Below the pieces are notes generated by a model, which did not search any database, had not been told where the DNA came from, and was given only the letters and a program-made list of their open reading frames with translations. Source: RYN-428 sp035551995 (GTDB taxonomy: Bacteria; Planctomycetota; Phycisphaerae; Tepidisphaerales; Tepidisphaeraceae). Taken from it: a stretch of DNA of 58,843 nucleotides. The stretch spans positions 1 to 58,843 of the forward strand of contig DASZME010000044.1 in the NCBI GenBank assembly GCA_035551995.1, given 5' to 3'. Below, in pieces: positions 32,913-42,331 of this stretch. Positions within the stretch are counted from its first letter, which is position 1. Each line of letters begins with the position of its first letter. A program made the translations under genes and the position numbers.

Positions 32913-34007
32913 ATGACCAACGGAATTGTCGAAGGACTTTTGCAAGTGGCCGACGAGCGCCAGGACGGCCAACTGCGCGATCCCGCCTACCCCTTGCGCC
33001 CGGCCAAGGGAAATTTTCTGGTCTCCCGCCAGATGATCCGCGACCTGCGCCTCCGTCCCGGCCTTCTCCTCACCGGCACTCCAAAGGGGCGGATGCTCGG
33101 CAAGATCGAAACAATCGAAGGCCGGCCCATCGACGAATATGGCGAGAAAGTCCCCCTCTACGACGCCACCGCCCTCGACCCCCAGCCGATGATCCGGCTC
33201 GAGCACAACCCCGCCGAGCTGACCACCCGCGTCATCGATATCCTCGCCCCCATCGGCTTCGGGCAGCGCGGGTTGATCGTCGCCCCGCCGCGAACCGGCA
33301 AGACGATCCTCATGCAGAACATCGCCAAGGGAATTCACGCCAACTATCCCAACGTCGAACTGGTGTTGCTTCTGGTCGACGAACGGCCCGAAGAGGTGAC
33401 CGACATGAAGCGCAACGTGCCGGGCGACGTGTACGCTTCAAGCAACGACAACCCCGTCGAAAAACATCTCGATCTTGCCCAACTGGTCATCGAGCGCTGC
33501 AAGCGCAAAGTGGAATTTGGCGCCGACATCGTGGTGCTGCTGGATTCGCTGACGCGCGTCGGCCGAGCCTTCAATACCGGCGGGCCCAGCGGCGGTCGAA
33601 CCATGTCCGGCGGATTGGACAACCGCGCGCTGGAAATCCCCAAGCGTCTGTTCGGCGCCGCCCGCAAACTGGAAAACGGCGGCAGCCTGACCATCCTCGC
33701 CACCTGTTTGATCGACACCGGCAGCCGAATGGATCAGATCATCTTCGAGGAGTTCAAAGGCACCGGCAACATGGAACTGACGCTCGATCGCAATCTGGCC
33801 AACAGCCGAATCTACCCGGCATTGAACATCGCCGAGTCGGGCACGCGAAAGGAAGAGAAGCTGCTCGATCCGCCAAGTCTGGAAGCGGCCAATAAGATCC
33901 GCCGGCATCTGATGACCATGCCGCCGCCGCAGGCGATGAAGACGCTGATCGATGTGCTGAGCAAGACCAAATCAAACCAGGCGTTGTACAGCACGATGAA
34001 AGTATAA
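32913..34007 (+). CDS. rho: Transcription termination factor Rho
   Basis: A 364-residue Rho, shorter than the usual 415-420, because the N-terminal helical Rho_N domain is missing. It starts directly with the OB-type RNA-binding part (GLLQVADERQDGQLRDPAYP, NFLVSRQMIRDLRL). The ATPase core is complete: Walker A APPRTGKT (residues 124-131, Lys130), VDERPEEVTDM, Walker B VVLLDSLTR with Asp211, the Q-loop GGPSGGRTMSGG and the R-loop FEEFKGTGNMEL. It is a hexameric RNA helicase ending transcription of unprotected RNA. A longer start is excluded by stop codons upstream of ATG 32913 in this frame as far as I can see; no strong ribosome site. Confidence 0.92.
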   Translation: MTNGIVEGLLQVADERQDGQLRDPAYPLRPAKGNFLVSRQMIRDLRLRPGLLLTGTPKGRMLGKIETIEGRPIDEYGEKVPLYDATALDPQPMIRLEHNPAELTTRVIDILAPIGFGQRGLIVAPPRTGKTILMQNIAKGIHANYPNVELVLLLVDERPEEVTDMKRNVPGDVYASSNDNPVEKHLDLAQLVIERCKRKVEFGADIVVLLDSLTRVGRAFNTGGPSGGRTMSGGLDNRALEIPKRLFGAARKLENGGSLTILATCLIDTGSRMDQIIFEEFKGTGNMELTLDRNLANSRIYPALNIAESGTRKEEKLLDPPSLEAANKIRRHLMTMPPPQAMKTLIDVLSKTKSNQALYSTMKV

Positions 34008-34124
34008 CCTCGCTCGGCGCCCTCGGATTTTGAATGTCGAGGCCGACGCCGGGGCCGATCGGGGGCTGCGGGGGCTGATTTCTCCGATTTGCCTTTACGA
34101 ATTTCGCCGCCGATAATCGAATAG

Positions 34125-34751
34125 ATGACTTTGCGCGTACTATCTGCACGGCCATTCGAGATCGGCTCGTCGGGTTGGACTGCCGACGATCTTCGCGATC
34201 CTCATATCGAGCGCCAGTGGGACGAAGGTCGTTACGAAATTATCGAAGGGACGCTGACCAAGATGGCCGCCGCGCGATATGACGGAAGCCGCCGGCTCAA
34301 GCGGCTAACCAGCATCATCGAACACAATCTGCGGTCGCTGGGGCGCGCCGATGAATTCGTTTTTGAAGTCGATTTGATCCTTTCCCCGATACGCGTCCCC
34401 AAAGCAGACGCCATTCTGATGACCGCGGCCGACGAACAACGCCAGCGAGAGGAAAACGCACGTCGAGGCCAACCTCAATATGAGTTTGGCCGCATTCTTG
34501 TTCCGCCGACGATCGTTATCGAATCTCTCAGCGAAGGACATGAGAGGAAGGATCTCACGTTTAAGCGACAGTGGTATGCGGAAGCGTCGATCGCCAATTA
34601 CTGGATTCTGGATCCTCTTGGGCGCTCGCTTCAGTGTCTCGTGCTCGACGAACATTTTTATCGACTCGACCAATCCGGAAATCGCGACGCTGTTTTGCGT
34701 CCCGCCGCGTTCCCGGGACTTGAGCTTCGACTCGCCGATATTTGGAAATAG
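34125..34751 (+). CDS. Uma2-family (DUF820) putative nuclease
   Basis: A 208-residue PD-(D/E)XK-fold protein of the Uma2 family: YEIIEGTLTKMAAARYDGSR (Glu), FEVDLILSPIRVPKADAILM (Asp), PTIVIESLSEGHERKDLTFK (Glu-x-Ser) and WYAEASIANYWILDPLGRSL. The catalytic order E..D..E-x-S is present. Uma2 proteins are abundant in planctomycetes and cyanobacteria; their substrates are not known. Separate from rho by 117 bases. Confidence 0.85.
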   Translation: MTLRVLSARPFEIGSSGWTADDLRDPHIERQWDEGRYEIIEGTLTKMAAARYDGSRRLKRLTSIIEHNLRSLGRADEFVFEVDLILSPIRVPKADAILMTAADEQRQREENARRGQPQYEFGRILVPPTIVIESLSEGHERKDLTFKRQWYAEASIANYWILDPLGRSLQCLVLDEHFYRLDQSGNRDAVLRPAAFPGLELRLADIWK

Positions 34752-34791
34752 CATTGATCGTCGCTTGGAGTTTGGACCGGTTATTTTTTCC

Positions 34792-34898
34792 CTTTAGCGC
34801 ATTTTTCATTGCTGTATCGTCCTTGCGTTTAGCGGCCCCGCTTGCGGGGCGTGTTTCGCGATCGAAGCTCGCTTCACCAACATTAAAATTGCTCTAAA
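34792..34898. repeat. Dispersed palindromic repeat, copy 2 (~107 bp)
   Basis: Core GCGTTTAGCGGCCCCGCTT + GCGGGGCGTGTTTCGCGATC + GAAGCTCGCTTCACCAAC with a perfect GCCCCGC/GCGGGGC hairpin, and ends TTTAGCGCATTTTTCATTG / CAACATTAAAATTGCTCTAA inverted to each other. Begins about 40 bases after the Uma2 gene. Confidence 0.7.
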
Positions 34899-34995
34899 TG
34901 AACTTGCGCGACGACGCGCTCTACTTCCTCGCGCGGTAATCCGGAAGAGGGTTTTTCGAAACGTTGCAAGTCATATAAAATCGACCTGTCAGGAA

Positions 34996-35062
34996 ACCCT
35001 CTCCCTGCCCTCTCCCGGAGCACCGGGCGAGGGTATGAAAAAAAGCGTGTGATCGCGCAAGA
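34996..35062. repeat. Hairpin repeat family 2, intact copy
   Basis: CCCTGCCCTCTCCCGGAGCA then CCGGGCGAGGG forms a hairpin, followed by the shared tail GTGTGATCGCGCAAG. This copy lacks the insertion present in the copy at 28430-28570 and shows what the empty site looks like. Confidence 0.65.
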
Positions 35063-35245
35063 CTCTTTTAAGTCACCGGGGGGTGTCTTATCGGACTTTC
35101 TCCCTTCGGTTTTCATCACGTCTCTGATTTGGATTTCCATTTTTGCACGGTTACTTTCGAGAACGCTTCACGCGCTTGGTCAATCTGCCGATTCTGCCAT
35201 GTGTAGCGAGCTGCGCACGCGGCGCGCCTTTAACGACATCGGCAG

Positions 35246-38200
35246 GTGAAAATGCGCCCACAGTCTCATTCACGCAAGCGATTGGAGCGCCTGTATCGGC
35301 GGCTGATTCGCCGAATGCGCGGCCAATATCGGCTGGCGCGGCGGCGACTCGACGACGCCGTCCCGATGCGCCTGCACGTCGAGGCGCTTCAGCCGCGGCT
35401 GATGATGAGCGCGACGTATGCGCTGACCGCGTCGGGAAGCGAAACACTGGTCAATACCACAACGATGGGAAACCAGCAGCTTCCGGCGGTGGCGATGAAT
35501 CCTTCGGGCGCGTCGGCGGCGGTGTGGGCCAGCGACGCCGACGGTGGAGCGGTGTTCGGGCAACTCTACGGCGCCGGTGGCGCACGCTCCGGATCCGAAT
35601 TTCAAATCAGCCAGACTGGCGCCGGGGCGATGAATGACCCGTCGGTGGCGATGGACACGGCCGGCGATTTTGCCGTCGCATGGGACGTGGGCGGCAATTC
35701 GGTTTATGCCCGGCTTTACAACGCCGCCGGGACGGCCGTTACCGCAGAGACGCTGGTGACCAACTCGCGCGCCGGGCCCGGGCGCGCCGCGATCGCGATG
35801 GCGGCGAACGGGGCGTTTACCGTCGCCTTTGAAGGCAACGCCGCCGCCGACAACGACGGCGTTTATGCCCAGCGGTTTACCGCGGCGGGCGTGGCGTCCG
35901 GAGCGGCGACGCTCCTGAATTCAACCACCGCCGGCAAGCAGACCAATCCCTCGATCACCGTCGATTCGACCGGCGGCGACATCATCGCCTGGACCGACCA
36001 GAGCACGCCCAACTGGACGATTAAATCCGCTCGCCTTTCGACCGGCGGCGTGGTCTCGGCGGAAACGACGGTCGGGGCGGTCGCCGGCAAATCGGCCGAT
36101 TTCTCGTCCATCGCCACTTCGCCGACGGGCGCGCTGATCGTCGCCTGGCAGACCAACGCCGACCCCAATCCCACCGACGTGATCGCGCAGCTTTATAACG
36201 CGTCGGGAACCGCCGTCTATGCTTCGCCGATCACGGTGAACACCTATGCCACCGGCATGGAGACATCTCCTTCAGTGGCGATGCGCGCCGACGGAAGTTT
36301 TGCGGTGGCGTGGCAAGCGCAGCAGGAAGACGGCGCCGGTTGGGGCGTTTACGGGCAGGCGTTTGATTCGACGGGCGCCGCGGTCGGTACGGAATTTCGC
36401 GTCAACACTACGACGAACATGGATCAGAAGGATCCTGCCGTCGCGTTTGTCGGCAACTCCATCGTCGTCGTTTGGGACGGCGCGGGAACCGGAGACATGA
36501 ACGGCGTCTTCGTTCAGCGATACTCGGCTACCGGTCCCGCCAACGTGGCGCCGACGATATCGCTCCCTTCGGCGCGAACGACCGACGTCAACACGCCGAT
36601 CACGCTTTCGTCGGCCAACGCCGATAACCCCAGCGTCGCCGACAGCGACGCCGACGGGGGAATCGAGCGACTGGCGGTGACCGCGACCGACGGTGAATTT
36701 TCGCTGGCATCGACGGCGGGCCTCACCTTCAGCGCCGGCGATGGATCATCCGCCGCCGCCATGACCTTCACCGGCACGCTGGCCAATCTCAACGCGTCAC
36801 TCGACGGCTTGCAATTCACGCCGACCGCGAGTTTCACCGGGTCGGCGAGCCTCGCTTTCACTATTGACGATCTTGGCAACAGCGGAGGCGGCGGAGCGAA
36901 AAGCACCTCGGCGTCATTAACAATCCACGTCCAGAGCGCCCCCAACGGCGACGTCGCGCCCGGCGCTCAGCGGACGATCGAAAACACAAACCTGGTCTTC
37001 TCTCCCGCCGACGATAACGCGTTTTACCTTTCAAGCTCCGACAACTACGTGGAGATTTCCGACTCGCACGGCCTGCTGACGCTCTCGACCACGTCCGGCA
37101 TCACCTTCGGTAATTCCACCGCCAACGGCCAGGCGAATATTTCTTTCAGCGGGTCCACCGCCGCCATGGACGCGGCGTTGAAGGGGCTGATTTACGCCCC
37201 CACCGCCAACTACGTCGGCGCCGACACCCTCACGCTCGTCACCACCAATTCCGGGCTGCTTGGCCTGGGGCTGCTGGGATCAAGTTCGAGCTATCCCGTC
37301 TCCATCACCGTCGCGGCCACTGCGCCGCATGTCAATCAGGCGCCGGCCGTCTTGGCGCCGGGCGCGCAAGTCGTCGCGGAAAACGGTTCGCTGATGATGT
37401 CAACCGCCGCGGGCAATCCAATTGACGTCAGCGACTCCGATGCCGGCGGCGCGTCTGAGCAAGTTACCATCGACGCGACCAGCGGCACGGTGCAGCTTGC
37501 GTCGACGGCCGGCCTCACCTTCGCTCCGGGGTCGGCGGTTGGGCAAAACCTTGTTTTCTCGGGGACGCTGGCGGCGATCGATTCATCTCTGGACGGCATG
37601 GTCTACAACCCCGCGAGCGATTTTTTTGGCGCCGGCGCCGTCTCCATCACCGTGAACGACATGGGAAATACCGGCATGGGCGGCGCGAAAACCGCCACCG
37701 CGACGATCGCGATCAGCGTGTCGGAAGTGAACTTGGCGCCGGTCATTACCTCCCCGCCGACGGCGAATGTCGATGAGAATACGTCGATCACTTTTTCCAG
37801 CGCCGGCGGCGACGCCATCGCCCTGACCGACTCCGACGACGACGGCGCCGTCGAGAAATTTACGCTCTTTAGCGCCGACGGCACGTTCACTCTCGCCGCC
37901 ACGGCGGGGCTCACGTTTAACGCCGGCGCCAATGGGCAAGGCGCCATGACGTTCACCGGAACGTTGACGGCGATAAACGCCGACGTCGATGGGCTGGTCT
38001 TCACGCCCACGAGCGGATTTTTCGGAAACGCCGCCATCACCGCCGGCGCCGATGATCTGGGCAACACCGGCGCCGGCGGCGCGCTGACCGCGTCGGCCGT
38101 CGTGATGACCGCGGTCGCGCAGGTGAATCAGCCCCCCGCCATCGCCGCTCCGGCGAATCAGGTGACGCTTAGAGGAATGGCCATCCCCTTTTCGACGGTA

Positions 38201-41200
38201 TATGGCAACGCGATCACCGTTTCGGACGTGGACGGCGGCGCCAATATGGAAGAAGTAACGCTCGACGTCGATCAGGGCAAAATCGCGCTGGGAAGCGCCG
38301 CCGGGCTGACGTTCCCCGGCGGCATTGACCCGTCGGGCCGATCGATCACGTTCACGGCCACGCTGGCCAATATCAACGCGGCGCTGGCGTCGCTTGTCTT
38401 CACGCCCAACGGCAACTCGCCGGTTTCCGCTTCGCTGCAAATCAGCGCCGACGACCTTGGCGCCACCGGCGCGGGGGGATCGCGGACGGCGTCGGCGACG
38501 ATCGCCATCGGCTTCGTCAATTCCCTGAACGTGACGACGACCTCCGACGTCGCCGACGGAAACACCGATTCGATTCCGGCGCTGCTTTCCGATCCCGGCG
38601 CCGACGCGAAGATATCGTTGCGCGAAGCGATCCTCGCCTGCAACGCCACCCCCGGCGCACATGAAATCGACTTCGACATCGGCGGCGGCGGTCAGCGGGT
38701 TATTTCGCCGGCGACCCTGCTGCCGCAATTGAATAATCCGATCGTGATCGATGCAACGACACAGCCCGGATACGCCGGCACGCCGCTCATCGACCTCGAT
38801 GGATCGGCCGCCCCCTTCGGCGTCGACGGATTTAACGTCGCGGCCAACAACTGCGGATTTTTCGGGATGGCGATTTACGGGTTCAGCGGCAACGGTATCG
38901 ACGTGCTCCCGTTGAACGCCAATCACATCACCATCCAGGGAAACTATATCGGCATCAATAGCGCGGGGACGGCGATCTTCAACGGCGCCGGGGTCGTTCT
39001 CGTCAACTCCGCCGACGACACGGTGGGCGGCGCCGATCCAAGCCAGCGAAACGTCATCTCCGGCAACTATACCTACGGCATCGACATTCGCGGCGCGGCC
39101 TCGACCGGCATCGTCGTCAGCGGAAACTACGTCGGGACCAGCCCCGACGGATCGACGGCAATCCCCAACGGCCAGTCCGGAATTTATTTGGACAACGCCG
39201 GCGGCAATCTGATCGGCGGAGCCTCCAGCGCCGCCGGCAACCTGATCTCCGGAAACGCCGGCGACGGAATCGAATTAACCGGATCGACCGCGACCGCCAA
39301 TGTGATCGAACGAAACAGGATCGGGATCAATGCCGCTTTGACCGGACCCCTGGGAAACGGGGGAGCCGGTATTAGTCTCAGCGCCGGCGCATCGTCCAAC
39401 GTCATCGGCGGCGCGGCCGGGATCAATTCGGCCGGCAATACGATTGCCTTCAACGTCCAGCGCGGAATCGACATCATCGGCGCAAATGACGACGCCATTC
39501 TCGCTAACGCGATTTACGCCAACGGATCGCTCGGCATCGATCTCGGCGGGACAGGAACGGTACTGCCCAACGGCGGCGCCGAAAATCCCGGCGCCGCCAA
39601 CGACGCGATGAATTTTCCTGTCTTCACGCGCGTCGATCTGAACGGCTCGACGCTGCAAATCGCGGGCTTCGTGGGATCGGCGTCGGACCAGTCCGCTTTC
39701 GCCGGCGCCCGCGTCGAACTGTTCAAATCCGACGCGTCCAGCGGCAACGGGCAGGGCGCGGCGTATCTCGGCGTTGTCTTCGCGGACGCTCACGGGAATT
39801 TCAGCGGGTCGATCTCGTCCGGCGCCCTTTCCGCCGGCGACGCCATCACCGCCACGGCCACCGACGCCGCCGGGAACACTTCGGAATTTTCCGCGAATTC
39901 GATCGTGACGCGCGTCGCGCTTCCGGCGTTCACCGTTCCCGGCACGCAATCGACGCATGTGGACGTCGCCGCGAATTTCTCCGGGATAAACACCATTTCG
40001 ATCGCCGACCCGTACGCCCTGTCTCAGAGCGTAAGCCTCGGGATCAGCGCGACAAACGGCACGCTTGGTTTGGCGGATCTCACCGGCCTCACGTTCGTCT
40101 CCGGCGCCAACGGACGGTCGGCGATGATCGTCACCGGCACGCTTTCGGCGATCAACGCCGCCCTCGGCGGGCTGACTTTTACGCCGACGCCGCGTTTCAC
40201 CGGCGGCGCTACGATCGGCCTGGCGTTCAGCGATTCGTTCAACGACGCCACGGCGGGCGTGGCGATTCTCGTCACCCCCATCGCCCATACGCCGGCGCCG
40301 GCGATCAGCGTCCCGCCGCCGCAAGCGATCGCCGAGGAAATGCCGCTGGTTTTTTCGGCGGCGAATTCAAATGCGATCGCCTTCACCGACGCATACGCCG
40401 TCGGCGCCGGGGATGAAGTGACTGTCAGCGCGATCCACGGCGCGCCGACGCTGCGTTCCACGGCCGGCTTGATTTTTTCCGCGGCCGCGACCGGGACCTT
40501 GATCTTCAGCGGAACGGCGGCGAACTTGAACGCCGCCCTTGACGGCCTCACCTTCAGCCCCGATCCCGCGTACATCGGCGCGGCGGCGCTGCAGATCACT
40601 GTGGCGAATCCGGCCATCGTCGAATCCGGGGCGGTATTGATGTCTAACGCGACGATTGCAATCGATGTCACGGCGGTCAATCACGCTCCGGTCTTATCCG
40701 CCGGGGGCGCCGCTTCGCTTTCGTCGATCATCGACACGAATAAGAATCCCGCGCCGATCGACGTTGTGTCGGCGGTGAGCGCCGGCGGGTTCGATCCGAT
40801 TTCCGATATCGACGTGGACAGCGTTCAAGGCATCGCGGTCGTCGGCCTCTCGGATCCCGGGGGCGGGCAGTGGCAGTTCAGGCTCGCGGGCAAGGCGTGG
40901 ATCGGATTCGGCGCGGTCTCCGATTTCGGCGCCACGCTGTTGCCGGGGAACGCGCAGCTTCGATTTGTACCCGCGGTCGGAGCCGACGGGCGGGCTGCTC
41001 TGTCGTATCGCGCCTGGGACGAGACGTCGGGTATCGCCGGCGCGCAAAACGTCGACGTGTCGGTAAATGGAGGCCATACCGCGTTCAGCGCCAATGAGGC
41101 GGCGACGTCGCTTCAGGTGGCGCCGCCGACCGCCCCGCCGCTGCTTGTCGCGAACGACGGGCTCACCTCCGACGGCGCTTCCATCGCCTCCATCACCGCC

Positions 41201-42331
41201 GCGGCGTTGAAGGCGTTTGAAACCGGTTCGACATCCGGCCAGCTCACGTTCACGATCACGGCGGCGCCCTCCGCCGGAATGCTTGTCGTCGCGGGCCACG
41301 CTGCGCGGTCCGGCGATCAATTCACGCAGGCCGACATAGACGCCGGCCGGCTGGCGTATGTTCCGGCCGCCGGCGCGGGGGTCGCCGACGCGTTCTCCTT
41401 TGTGGTGACCGACGCGGCGGGCGCGTCGCTGCCGTCGGCGGTGTTTCACATCCGCATTAATTCCGCGCCCGCGATTCCTTCGAAGCCAAGCGCGGTCCCG
41501 GCGTTGACGGCGCTACCCCTTTCTTCTACTCCGATCGCCCCTGCCGGCGCCGTCCCGGTGATCGCGGGCGCATCGCAGATCGATTCCGCGTTCGCCTTGG
41601 GCGCCGCGACCGCAGAGTCGGATATTTCCATTCCCGATGCCGCCGGATCGTCCGACGCACAAGGGGTCGCCGGCGGGATTGGTGCATTCGCCGGCGCGGC
41701 AGGTTCGGCGGATCGCCCGAGGCAGCAGGCCGGCGCCGGCGTTCTGGTCACGCCGTTGATCGGGCGGCCGGTCTCGCTTCCATTGGCTCATGCGGTCGAG
41801 CGCGCGGCGATCGAAGTCAACGGCGTCAGCGCCCCGGTCCAACGCCGTCGCGTCGAAACAAGCGTAACGCCCGGCGAAAGCGATCTTCAATCGTCGCGAC
41901 CAGACGAACTGGCGCTGCTGATTCCCGATCCAACCGGCGCCGGCGCAATCGGAAAACTCGCCAACCTTCTCGGACATCATGACACCCGCGGCGTCGACCC
42001 TCTCTCGGCCACGTTCAATCACGACAGCCCGCTCTGGCACGACCTGGACAAGCTTCAGGATAACCTCGCCGCCAATCACAAGCTCCGCGTCATCGCCGGC
42101 TCGGCCTCTCTTGTTTCGGTTGGGATGTCGGTGATGTATTTCGTCTGGGCGGTGCGGGCGGGGTCGATCCTGAGCAGCCTGATTTCATCGATGCCGGCCT
42201 GGAAACTGGTCGATCCCCTTCCGATTCTCGATCAGATGGCGGCGAGCGGCCGGCGCCGAAATAAATTCGGGGAGGAAGAGGATGACGAAACGCTCGAATC
42301 GATGGTGGACGGCGCCGCCAGGGCGGCATGA
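35246..42331 (+). CDS. Giant LEPR-XLL adhesin-like protein with C-terminal membrane anchor
   Basis: A 2361-residue protein. The basic N-terminus (RKRLERLYRRLIRRMRGQYR) is followed by LHVEALQPRLMMSA, a LEPR-XLL variant. Residues of about 60-430 are beta-propeller-like repeats (FAVAWQAQQEDGAGWGVYGQ). At 430-1090 cadherin-like repeats of about 130 residues recur, with GTLANLNASLDGLQFTPTA and DDLGNTGxGG. A CSLREA-type domain is at 1095-1135 (KISLREAILACNATPG), and a beta-helix at 1200-1430 (NGIDVLPLNANHITIQGNYI). More cadherin-like repeats and linkers follow. Residues of about 2282-2310 are a membrane helix (SLVSVGMSVMYFVWAVRAG), followed by a cytoplasmic acidic tail (EEEDDETLESMVDG). GTG 35246 or ATG 35252. 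It overlaps the histidine kinase gene by four bases (ATGA). Surface adhesin or matrix receptor linked to signalling, by inference. Confidence 0.85.
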   Translation: MKMRPQSHSRKRLERLYRRLIRRMRGQYRLARRRLDDAVPMRLHVEALQPRLMMSATYALTASGSETLVNTTTMGNQQLPAVAMNPSGASAAVWASDADGGAVFGQLYGAGGARSGSEFQISQTGAGAMNDPSVAMDTAGDFAVAWDVGGNSVYARLYNAAGTAVTAETLVTNSRAGPGRAAIAMAANGAFTVAFEGNAAADNDGVYAQRFTAAGVASGAATLLNSTTAGKQTNPSITVDSTGGDIIAWTDQSTPNWTIKSARLSTGGVVSAETTVGAVAGKSADFSSIATSPTGALIVAWQTNADPNPTDVIAQLYNASGTAVYASPITVNTYATGMETSPSVAMRADGSFAVAWQAQQEDGAGWGVYGQAFDSTGAAVGTEFRVNTTTNMDQKDPAVAFVGNSIVVVWDGAGTGDMNGVFVQRYSATGPANVAPTISLPSARTTDVNTPITLSSANADNPSVADSDADGGIERLAVTATDGEFSLASTAGLTFSAGDGSSAAAMTFTGTLANLNASLDGLQFTPTASFTGSASLAFTIDDLGNSGGGGAKSTSASLTIHVQSAPNGDVAPGAQRTIENTNLVFSPADDNAFYLSSSDNYVEISDSHGLLTLSTTSGITFGNSTANGQANISFSGSTAAMDAALKGLIYAPTANYVGADTLTLVTTNSGLLGLGLLGSSSSYPVSITVAATAPHVNQAPAVLAPGAQVVAENGSLMMSTAAGNPIDVSDSDAGGASEQVTIDATSGTVQLASTAGLTFAPGSAVGQNLVFSGTLAAIDSSLDGMVYNPASDFFGAGAVSITVNDMGNTGMGGAKTATATIAISVSEVNLAPVITSPPTANVDENTSITFSSAGGDAIALTDSDDDGAVEKFTLFSADGTFTLAATAGLTFNAGANGQGAMTFTGTLTAINADVDGLVFTPTSGFFGNAAITAGADDLGNTGAGGALTASAVVMTAVAQVNQPPAIAAPANQVTLRGMAIPFSTVYGNAITVSDVDGGANMEEVTLDVDQGKIALGSAAGLTFPGGIDPSGRSITFTATLANINAALASLVFTPNGNSPVSASLQISADDLGATGAGGSRTASATIAIGFVNSLNVTTTSDVADGNTDSIPALLSDPGADAKISLREAILACNATPGAHEIDFDIGGGGQRVISPATLLPQLNNPIVIDATTQPGYAGTPLIDLDGSAAPFGVDGFNVAANNCGFFGMAIYGFSGNGIDVLPLNANHITIQGNYIGINSAGTAIFNGAGVVLVNSADDTVGGADPSQRNVISGNYTYGIDIRGAASTGIVVSGNYVGTSPDGSTAIPNGQSGIYLDNAGGNLIGGASSAAGNLISGNAGDGIELTGSTATANVIERNRIGINAALTGPLGNGGAGISLSAGASSNVIGGAAGINSAGNTIAFNVQRGIDIIGANDDAILANAIYANGSLGIDLGGTGTVLPNGGAENPGAANDAMNFPVFTRVDLNGSTLQIAGFVGSASDQSAFAGARVELFKSDASSGNGQGAAYLGVVFADAHGNFSGSISSGALSAGDAITATATDAAGNTSEFSANSIVTRVALPAFTVPGTQSTHVDVAANFSGINTISIADPYALSQSVSLGISATNGTLGLADLTGLTFVSGANGRSAMIVTGTLSAINAALGGLTFTPTPRFTGGATIGLAFSDSFNDATAGVAILVTPIAHTPAPAISVPPPQAIAEEMPLVFSAANSNAIAFTDAYAVGAGDEVTVSAIHGAPTLRSTAGLIFSAAATGTLIFSGTAANLNAALDGLTFSPDPAYIGAAALQITVANPAIVESGAVLMSNATIAIDVTAVNHAPVLSAGGAASLSSIIDTNKNPAPIDVVSAVSAGGFDPISDIDVDSVQGIAVVGLSDPGGGQWQFRLAGKAWIGFGAVSDFGATLLPGNAQLRFVPAVGADGRAALSYRAWDETSGIAGAQNVDVSVNGGHTAFSANEAATSLQVAPPTAPPLLVANDGLTSDGASIASITAAALKAFETGSTSGQLTFTITAAPSAGMLVVAGHAARSGDQFTQADIDAGRLAYVPAAGAGVADAFSFVVTDAAGASLPSAVFHIRINSAPAIPSKPSAVPALTALPLSSTPIAPAGAVPVIAGASQIDSAFALGAATAESDISIPDAAGSSDAQGVAGGIGAFAGAAGSADRPRQQAGAGVLVTPLIGRPVSLPLAHAVERAAIEVNGVSAPVQRRRVETSVTPGESDLQSSRPDELALLIPDPTGAGAIGKLANLLGHHDTRGVDPLSATFNHDSPLWHDLDKLQDNLAANHKLRVIAGSASLVSVGMSVMYFVWAVRAGSILSSLISSMPAWKLVDPLPILDQMAASGRRRNKFGEEEDDETLESMVDGAARAA

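Noticed and set aside
37583..38926. 447-codon frame opposite the giant surface protein
   Set aside because: Shadow of the repeats; the antisense frame stays open because of the regular codon pattern in the cadherin-like repeats.
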